Position numbers and translations under genes: made by a program. The notes beneath the pieces are model-generated. The model searched no databases, was not told the origin of the DNA, and saw only the letters and a program-made list of their open reading frames with translations. A stretch of 11,373 nt of DNA from the NCBI GenBank assembly GCA_903887035.1, contig CAISOG010000151.1, forward strand, positions 1 to 11,373, in the 5' to 3' direction. The stretch is from an uncultured Holosporaceae bacterium (GTDB taxonomy: Bacteria > Pseudomonadota > Alphaproteobacteria > CAISOG01). Shown piece by piece: positions 6,078 through 11,373 of this stretch. Every line of letters begins with the position of its first letter. Within the stretch, counting starts at the first letter, position 1.

Positions 6078-7390
6078 CACCCAGCGGGATTGTGCGGGCG
6101 GATCTGGCGATTGATCACGGCCTGATTGTGGCGGTCGGGGATGTCAGCGATTATCGCCCCGCCAATCAGATTGATGCCAAAAACCTGGTGGTTATGCCGG
6201 GGGTTATCGATACCCATGTGCATTTCCGTGAGCCTGGCTTTCCAGAAAAAGAGGATATGGCCAGCGGTAGCCGTGCCGCCGCCCTGGGCGGGGTGACCAC
6301 CGTTTTTGATATGCCCAACACCAAGCCCGCCACCACCACCGTTGCCCTGTTGCAAGATAAGTTTGAACGGGCGAAGCAGCGATTTTTTGTGGATTACGGC
6401 TTTTACATCGGCGCAACCCCCAACAATACCGCGGAGTTGGTGGCGGCGGAGGGGTTGCCAGGCTGTGCAGGGATCAAGCTTTTTATGGGCAGCTCTACGG
6501 GCGATTTGCTGGTAGCGGAGGATGAGGAGATTGAGCCGATTATGCGGGCAACCCGTGGCACGCTGGCGGTGCATGCTGAGGATGAATCGCGGCTAAAGGC
6601 CAACAAAAAAGACGTGCTGGACAGTGCGGCGGCTAAGGGGGAATGTGGCGTTCATCTGCACCCCTGTTACCGCGATGTCGAAACCGCCTATCGCGCCACC
6701 AAAAGGCTGATTGATTTGGCGCGCAAGCTGAATCGGCGGGTGCATGTGTTGCATGTGACCAGCGCGCAGGAATTGCCGCTGCTGGCTGCCAACAAAGACT
6801 TGGTCAGTTGTGAGGTGTTGCCCCAGCATTTGGCGCTATCCGCGCCAAGCTGTTATGACAAGCTGGGCACCCTGGCGCAGATGAATCCGCCGATTCGCGA
6901 TGCGGAGCATGGCCGTGCGCTGTGGGCGGCGATTCGCAACGGATTGATTGACACTGTGGGGTCGGATCATGCGCCCCATACGTTGGCGGAGAAGGGGCAG
7001 GCCTATCCCGCCACCCCCTCTGGCATGCCAGGGGTGCAAACCATGCTGCCGATTTTGCTGGATGCGGTCAATGCAGGCTCCCTAACCCTGGAACGGCTGG
7101 TCGATTTAACCAGCGCGGGGCCAGCAAGGGTTTATGGCATTAAGCGTAAGGGGCGATTGGCGGTAGGCTTTGATGCCGATTTGGTGCTGGTCGATTTGAA
7201 AAAACGCCAAACCATCCGTAATCAGTGGATTGCCAGCACCTGTGGCTGGACACCCTTTGACGGGATGGAGATTACGGGGTGGCCAGTCATGACCATTTTG
7301 CGCGGCATGCCGATTATGCAGGATGATGAATTGTTGGGCAGCGCCGTGGGGCAACCCGTGCGCTTTCAAAAAGAAGAGGTGACGGGTTAG
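6032..7390 (+). CDS. pyrC: Dihydroorotase, class I (amidohydrolase superfamily)
   Basis: Dihydroorotase catalyses reversible cyclisation of N-carbamoyl-aspartate to dihydroorotate, step three of de novo UMP synthesis, in the cytoplasm. The 452-residue product has the metal-binding DTHVHFREPG (H62, H64; substrate Arg66), followed by GSRAAALGGVTTVFDMPNT typical of the class. GIKLFMGSSTGDLLV places Lys149 near the position of the bridging metal ligand. HAEDE (H181), HVLHVTS (H238, H241) and GSDHAPH (Asp322, the likely general base) follow. All superfamily landmarks are present, so it should be active. Allantoinase and dihydropyrimidinase are related, but the FREPG and IKLFMGSS segments favour dihydroorotase. 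Start ATG 6032 follows a strong AAGGGGGG Shine-Dalgarno that lies inside the glycosyltransferase gene; alternative later starts would cut the first strand. A large flavoprotein gene follows after 12 bp. No other pyrimidine gene is visible. Confidence 0.92.
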   Translation: MAQAIELVITGGLLVTPSGIVRADLAIDHGLIVAVGDVSDYRPANQIDAKNLVVMPGVIDTHVHFREPGFPEKEDMASGSRAAALGGVTTVFDMPNTKPATTTVALLQDKFERAKQRFFVDYGFYIGATPNNTAELVAAEGLPGCAGIKLFMGSSTGDLLVAEDEEIEPIMRATRGTLAVHAEDESRLKANKKDVLDSAAAKGECGVHLHPCYRDVETAYRATKRLIDLARKLNRRVHVLHVTSAQELPLLAANKDLVSCEVLPQHLALSAPSCYDKLGTLAQMNPPIRDAEHGRALWAAIRNGLIDTVGSDHAPHTLAEKGQAYPATPSGMPGVQTMLPILLDAVNAGSLTLERLVDLTSAGPARVYGIKRKGRLAVGFDADLVLVDLKKRQTIRNQWIASTCGWTPFDGMEITGWPVMTILRGMPIMQDDELLGSAVGQPVRFQKEEVTG

Positions 7391-7402
7391 GGCTGATTGA
7401 CC

Positions 7403-10400
7403 ATGACGGTGCCGCTTCCCCCCCTGCTGCAACTTGCCCAACAGGGCACTGAGGCCTGCGACCAAGCCTTTTTGGCTTGGCTAGCGGGGCAGCAGGATGG
7501 CGCGGCGCTGTTACAGGCGTTGCAGGCTGGCCGCGATCATCCCGAAGCCCTGACCAGCCTGCAGGAATCGGAACTGCTGCTGGCAATCGCCCCCCATCTC
7601 GACGCCTGGCTGGTGGAGCAGCTGGCGGTGCAGGCTAAGGATGAGGCGTTAAAGGCGCAGATTGCCGCGTTTCACCCAATCGCGCTGGTGCGGCGGCAGT
7701 TTGTGCAGCGGCGGGCGGTGCCAAGGCATCAGGCCAATGCGGCGGCGTTCGATGGTGGGGAGATGGCCGCCACCCTGTTTAGCCGCTACAGCTGCGATGT
7801 GAGCGATGACACCGCCTTTGCCGAAAAAATCGCCGCCTGGTTGGCGGAGGAGGCGGCGCAGGGGGGCGCGCAAGAGGGGGTGACGGCGGCAGAGGCGGTG
7901 GTGGAGGGGTTAGCCCTGGCCGAGCGCTACGCCGCCTGGGCAGCCATAACCCCGCAGGGGCGGCATCATCATCAGGCCAGCATGGTGTTTGCGGTGCCGC
8001 AACCGCTGGATCCCGCTAAGCTGGTGCATATGCACAGCGAGCAGGTTGATGGCGTGACCTATCTATCCGCCCCAGCGGGGGATAGGGTGGTGCGAACAGG
8101 CTTTGCCCTGACCGACCCAGGGGGCAGCCTGCCTCAAGCCCTGGCGCAAACCCACTACTGCATCAAATGCCACCGCCAGGGTAAGGATTCCTGCCGCCAG
8201 GGTTTGCGGGATAAGGCAGGGGTCTTTCGTGAGTCCGCCCATGGTATCAGCCTGACCGGTTGCCCGTTGGAGCAGAAAATTTCCGAAAGCCATGTGCTGA
8301 AGGAGGAGGGGTTCAGCATCGGCGCGTTGGCAATGATTATGGTTGATAACCCCCTGTTGCCCGCCACCGGCTATCGCATTTGCAACGCCTGTATGAAGGC
8401 CTGCATCTATCAAAAACAGCAGCCGGTGGATATCCCCCTGACCGAAAGCCGCATTTTGCGCGATGTGCTGCACCTGCCCTGGGGGGTGGAGCTGTACGCG
8501 CTGCTGACCCAATGGAACCCGCTGAACCTGCGGCGCCCTGTGCCAAAGCCGACCAGCGGCTATCGGGTGTTGGTGGTGGGGCAGGGGCCCGCAGGCTTTA
8601 ACCTGGCCTATCATTTGTTGCAGGAGGGGCACGCGGTGGTGGCCATCGATGGGCTGAAGATTGAGCCCGCCCCGCAGCTGCTTAAGCCGATTCGTGAGGT
8701 GCAGCAATTGTGGCAGGCGTTGGATGAACGGGTGGTGGCGGGATTCGGCGGCGTGGCCGAATATGGCATTACCGTCCGTTGGGACAAAAACTTCCTCAGC
8801 CTGATTCGATTGGTGTTGGAGCGGCACAGCCACTATCGGCTGTATGGCGGGGTGCGGCTGGGCAGCCAGCTTAGCGTCGCGGATAGTTTTGCGATCGGGT
8901 TCGACCATGTCGCCCTGTGTTTGGGTGCTGGTCGTCCAACCACCCTTAGCCTGCCGCATGGGTTGGCTAAGGGCGTGCGGTTGGCCAGCGATTTTCTGAT
9001 GTCGTTGCAGTTGACCAGCGCGGCCAAACTGGCCAGCCCCGCCAACCTACAACTACGCCTGCCCGTGGTGGTCATCGGCGGCGGGCTGACGGCGATTGAT
9101 ACGGCCACCGAGGCCTTGGCCTATTACCCCGTCATGGTTGAGAAATTTCTTAGCCACTATGAACAGGCGGTGGCCGCGGGTGGCGCGGCGGCTATCGAAG
9201 CGCCCTGGGATGAGGCGGAACGGGCGATAGCGGCCCAATTTATCCAGCATGCCCAGGCCTTACGGGCGGCGCGGGTGCAGGCGCAAGCGGCGGGGGACGT
9301 GTTTGACCCGCTGCCCCTGCTGCAACAATGGGGGGGGGTGACATTGGTCTATCGGCGCGATTTGACCGCCGCGCCCGCCTATCGCATGAATCATGAGGAG
9401 GTGCAGTTGGCGTTGGCGCAGGGGATACGGCTGGCTCCCAACCTGAGCCCCGTGGCGGTGATGGTGGATCAGGCGGGGCATGCCAGCGCGCTGCAAGTGC
9501 GGCCAGAAGGCGGCGTGATAAGCCATCTGCCCGCCCACAGCATCCTGATCGCGGCGGGAACCCAGCCCAACACGGTACTGGCGATGGAGGAGGACGCCGC
9601 CGTAACGCTTGCAGGGCAGGGGGTAGCGGAAGGGGCATCTGGCGGAGAAGGGCGCGGCTTTGCGGCGGCGGATCTATCGGGGCATCCCATGGTGCCAGAG
9701 GCGGGGGCAAAACCATCGCGGGCACAGGTGCTGCTGGCGCCGCCTGCCATGACGGGAGCCGATGGCCCCCGCCTAAGCGTGTTTGGCGATCTGCACCCTG
9801 GCTTTGCCGGCAATGTGGTGGGCGCGATGGCCAGCGCAAAGCGCGGCTATCCCGAGGTGGGAATGGCAATGCAGCAGCGACGACCGCAGGCTGAGCAGGA
9901 TGGCAAAAGCTGGCAGGATTTGGTGGCAGAGTTGGACGACGGGCTGGTGGCGCGGGTGGTGCGGGTTGAACGCCTGACCCCCACCATTGTGGAGGTGGTG
10001 GTGCGGGCACCGATGGCCGCCCGTCATTTTCAGCCTGGCCAATTCTTCCGCCTGCAAAATTTCGAAAGTCGCAGCGGCACGGCGCAGGCGATGGAGCCAT
10101 TAGCCATGACGGGCGCCTGGGTTGATCGCCAACAGGGGCTGGTGGCCATGATCGTGCTGGAAATGGGCGGATCCAGCGATCTGTGCGCTAACCTGTCAGC
10201 GGGAGAGGCGGTGGTGCTGATGGGGCCAACCGGCACCCCGACGGAGATTGTGCAGGATGCCACCGTGCTGCTGATCGGTGGGGGGCTGGGCAACGCCGTG
10301 CTGTTTTCGATTGGGCAGGCCTTGCGGGCTAAGGGCTGTCGGGTGCTGTACGCCGCGGGCTACAAAAACGCCGCTGACCGCTTTCGCGTGGCCGATATTG

Positions 10401-10873
10401 AACAGGCGGCCGATGTTATCTTGTGGTGCTGTGACCAGGCGCCAGGCTTTGCCCCCAACCCGAACCGTCCGCAAGATCGCCACTTTGTTGGCAATATCGT
10501 TGATGGGCTGATGGCCTATGGTAAGGGGGAATTGGGTGAAACCTCAATCACGCTGGGGCAAGTGGAACGGATTATCGCGATTGGATCCGACCGCATGATG
10601 GCGGCGGTGGCGGCCGCCCGTCATGGCCGCCTTAGCCCGCTGCTAAGTCCCCATCATCAGGCGATTGGCAGCATCAATTCGCCGATGCAATGCATGATGA
10701 AGCAAATCTGTGGCCAGTGTGTGCAGCGGCATGTGGATCCCGCAACAGGGTTGGAGCAGATCGTGTTTTCCTGCACGAATCAGGATCAACCCCTGGACGC
10801 GGTGGACTTTGGCAATCTGGCCGATCGCCTGGCGCAAAATCGGGTGGTGGAGCGGGTCATCAAACCTGCCTAA
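7403..10873 (+). CDS. Fused GltD/NfnB-like and NfnA/PyrK-like iron-sulfur flavoprotein oxidoreductase
   Basis: A 1156-residue protein with two flavoprotein modules. Residues 1-250 match nothing I know. A GltD-type module follows: cysteine groups C253, C256, C264, C287 (last in GCP) and C327, C330, C334, expected to hold 4Fe-4S clusters; FAD motif VVGQGPAG (G393, G395, G398); NAD(P) motif VVVIGGGLTAID (GGG 559-561) with VYRRD (649-653); and FAD-closing GD at 795-796. Two insertions occur (about 573-643 helical, 728-784 Ala/Gly-rich). The C-terminal module resembles NfnA and PyrK: FQPGQFFRL near 877-885, GPTGTPTEI, dinucleotide loop GGGLGN (959-964), and C1097, C1103, C1106, C1124 for a 2Fe-2S cluster. 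In NfnAB these halves are separate subunits exchanging electrons between NADH, NADPH and ferredoxin; in DHOD-B, PyrK passes dihydroorotate electrons to NAD. Role here is inferred. ATG 7403 is preferred; TTG 7397 also fits. It probably shares an operon with pyrC. Confidence 0.85.
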   Translation: MTVPLPPLLQLAQQGTEACDQAFLAWLAGQQDGAALLQALQAGRDHPEALTSLQESELLLAIAPHLDAWLVEQLAVQAKDEALKAQIAAFHPIALVRRQFVQRRAVPRHQANAAAFDGGEMAATLFSRYSCDVSDDTAFAEKIAAWLAEEAAQGGAQEGVTAAEAVVEGLALAERYAAWAAITPQGRHHHQASMVFAVPQPLDPAKLVHMHSEQVDGVTYLSAPAGDRVVRTGFALTDPGGSLPQALAQTHYCIKCHRQGKDSCRQGLRDKAGVFRESAHGISLTGCPLEQKISESHVLKEEGFSIGALAMIMVDNPLLPATGYRICNACMKACIYQKQQPVDIPLTESRILRDVLHLPWGVELYALLTQWNPLNLRRPVPKPTSGYRVLVVGQGPAGFNLAYHLLQEGHAVVAIDGLKIEPAPQLLKPIREVQQLWQALDERVVAGFGGVAEYGITVRWDKNFLSLIRLVLERHSHYRLYGGVRLGSQLSVADSFAIGFDHVALCLGAGRPTTLSLPHGLAKGVRLASDFLMSLQLTSAAKLASPANLQLRLPVVVIGGGLTAIDTATEALAYYPVMVEKFLSHYEQAVAAGGAAAIEAPWDEAERAIAAQFIQHAQALRAARVQAQAAGDVFDPLPLLQQWGGVTLVYRRDLTAAPAYRMNHEEVQLALAQGIRLAPNLSPVAVMVDQAGHASALQVRPEGGVISHLPAHSILIAAGTQPNTVLAMEEDAAVTLAGQGVAEGASGGEGRGFAAADLSGHPMVPEAGAKPSRAQVLLAPPAMTGADGPRLSVFGDLHPGFAGNVVGAMASAKRGYPEVGMAMQQRRPQAEQDGKSWQDLVAELDDGLVARVVRVERLTPTIVEVVVRAPMAARHFQPGQFFRLQNFESRSGTAQAMEPLAMTGAWVDRQQGLVAMIVLEMGGSSDLCANLSAGEAVVLMGPTGTPTEIVQDATVLLIGGGLGNAVLFSIGQALRAKGCRVLYAAGYKNAADRFRVADIEQAADVILWCCDQAPGFAPNPNRPQDRHFVGNIVDGLMAYGKGELGETSITLGQVERIIAIGSDRMMAAVAAARHGRLSPLLSPHHQAIGSINSPMQCMMKQICGQCVQRHVDPATGLEQIVFSCTNQDQPLDAVDFGNLADRLAQNRVVERVIKPA
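9330..9338 (+). repeat. G9 homopolymer inside the flavoprotein gene
   Basis: Nine consecutive G residues encode part of Trp-Gly-Gly-Val just before the VYRRD motif of the flavoprotein. The frame continues normally on both sides into conserved motifs, so the length as given is in frame. Such tracts are prone to replication slippage and to sequencing miscounts. Confidence 0.9.
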
Positions 10874-10893
10874 AGCTCCGCCCAAACCTTCGG

Positions 10894-11373
10894 CTAGAGC
10901 GCCAACAAAACTTTGTAGTAATAATTGCCTTGATAGACGTCGTTTGCACCTGTGCCATTACTATCATATGCTCCCTCAGGCCGCTGTGCACCGTTAATGA
11001 TGGGTAAGCCTGGTGAGTTGTCCGCTGGAGCATTAGGCGTAGCAAAAGCGGTAGCATTAGAATCTGTCCGTGGACATCCACCTTGTCGGACAAGTACCGT
11101 TGGTAGACCTGCCTCTGGCGCACCACAAACGCCTGGAATGCCAATTTTTCCAAGACTACCTACCCCAGCGCCAATGTTAACCCCAGTTGTTGTTGGCACG
11201 GTTTCTTGAGTCAACGAATCCTGCCAAAGCAGGTTGTTTATTTGAAGGCCAACGCTGGTTTTTAACATGCCACTGTAGATAATATAGGTAGAGTTGGTTG
11301 GCGTGTTGCCACGCGATCCTAAAGAAGTTATGACGCGAGTAAAATAGATAAAGCAATAAACCCCAGGCGCTGG
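10894..11373 (-). CDS. Unrecognised protein, C-terminal part (5' end outside window)
   Basis: On the minus strand the frame is open from the window edge to a TAG at 10896-10894, giving 159 codons of a C-terminus; the start lies beyond the window. A Met codon at 11268 is internal, because the frame continues upstream without a stop. The visible part is rich in Gly, Asn, Thr, Pro and Ser, low in charge, with only two Cys in the distal part (in GVCGAP and GGCPRT, about 20 residues apart), which could form a disulfide. It ends in a tyrosine-rich, hydrophobic segment GNYYYKVLLAL. This composition is that of an exported or surface protein such as a pilin-like or adhesin domain, but no family motif is visible. 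The DNA is clearly AT-richer than the neighbouring genes. It converges on the flavoprotein gene with a 20-bp gap. Coding is likely but not certain; function is unknown. Confidence 0.6.
   Translation of the reverse strand, partial: PAPGVYCFIYFTRVITSLGSRGNTPTNSTYIIYSGMLKTSVGLQINNLLWQDSLTQETVPTTTGVNIGAGVGSLGKIGIPGVCGAPEAGLPTVLVRQGGCPRTDSNATAFATPNAPADNSPGLPIINGAQRPEGAYDSNGTGANDVYQGNYYYKVLLAL

Noticed and set aside
5972..6574. Minus-strand frame of 200 codons over the glycosyltransferase/pyrC junction
   Set aside because: It covers two well-supported plus-strand genes and has no recognisable domain or ribosome binding site.
8159..8173. CxxCH (CIKCH) in the flavoprotein, the pattern of a c-type heme site
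   Set aside because: No signal peptide or export signal is visible, and the residues fall where GltD and NfnB proteins have their first Fe-S cysteines, followed by further Cys and GCP. An iron-sulfur role is much more likely.
8063..8959. Minus-strand frame of 298 codons opposite the GltD-like module
   Set aside because: His/Gln-rich antisense shadow with no motif; the plus strand holds the Fe-S and FAD motifs.
9240..10100. Long minus-strand frame opposite the flavoprotein gene (286 codons)
   Set aside because: Its product is Pro/Arg/Ala-rich in the way expected for the antisense of a GC-rich gene, while the plus strand carries conserved motifs throughout.

Overview
The window looks like a piece of a flagellated alphaproteobacterial chromosome. 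The strongest lineage markers are a MipZ-type division-site ATPase, which is characteristic of Alphaproteobacteria, and a Pam18/Tim14-like membrane J-protein directly behind it. Base composition is moderately GC-rich across most of the window. The tRNA-His keeps a G-1:C73 end, which argues against the alphaproteobacterial clade that lost this feature and fits a Rhodospirillales-like or other lineage. The exact order is inferred, not proven.

Layout, left region (1-3499, plus strand): the 3' end of a large TPR-like protein gene; a tRNA-His(GTG) with a plausible promoter; mipZ, whose Shine-Dalgarno region is duplicated in tandem; and a multi-spanning membrane protein ending in a proline-rich linker and a J domain. 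Middle region (3538-4680, minus strand): apt (adenine phosphoribosyltransferase) and downstream of it fliS (flagellin export chaperone), 105 bp apart, with a CtrA-like half-matching site and an 11-bp palindrome ahead of fliS. A 230-bp divergent spacer separates apt from the right-hand operon.

Right region (4911-10873, plus strand): three tightly packed genes. A GT4-type glycosyltransferase overlaps a class I dihydroorotase (pyrC) by 46 bp. Twelve bases after pyrC begins a 1156-residue flavoprotein, in which a GltD/NfnB-type module (two Cys clusters, FAD site, NAD(P) site) is fused to a PyrK/NfnA-type module (FAD/NAD domain plus a C-terminal 2Fe-2S Cys cluster), preceded by about 250 residues I do not recognise. 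This fusion is the most unusual object in the window. Its position next to pyrC suggests either an electron partner for dihydroorotate oxidation or an Nfn-like transhydrogenase; the sequence does not decide between them.

The last 480 bases hold the 3' end of a minus-strand gene that is AT-richer than its neighbours, facing the flavoprotein gene tail to tail. I do not recognise its product. No insertion sequence, CRISPR array, prophage or complete mobile element is visible.
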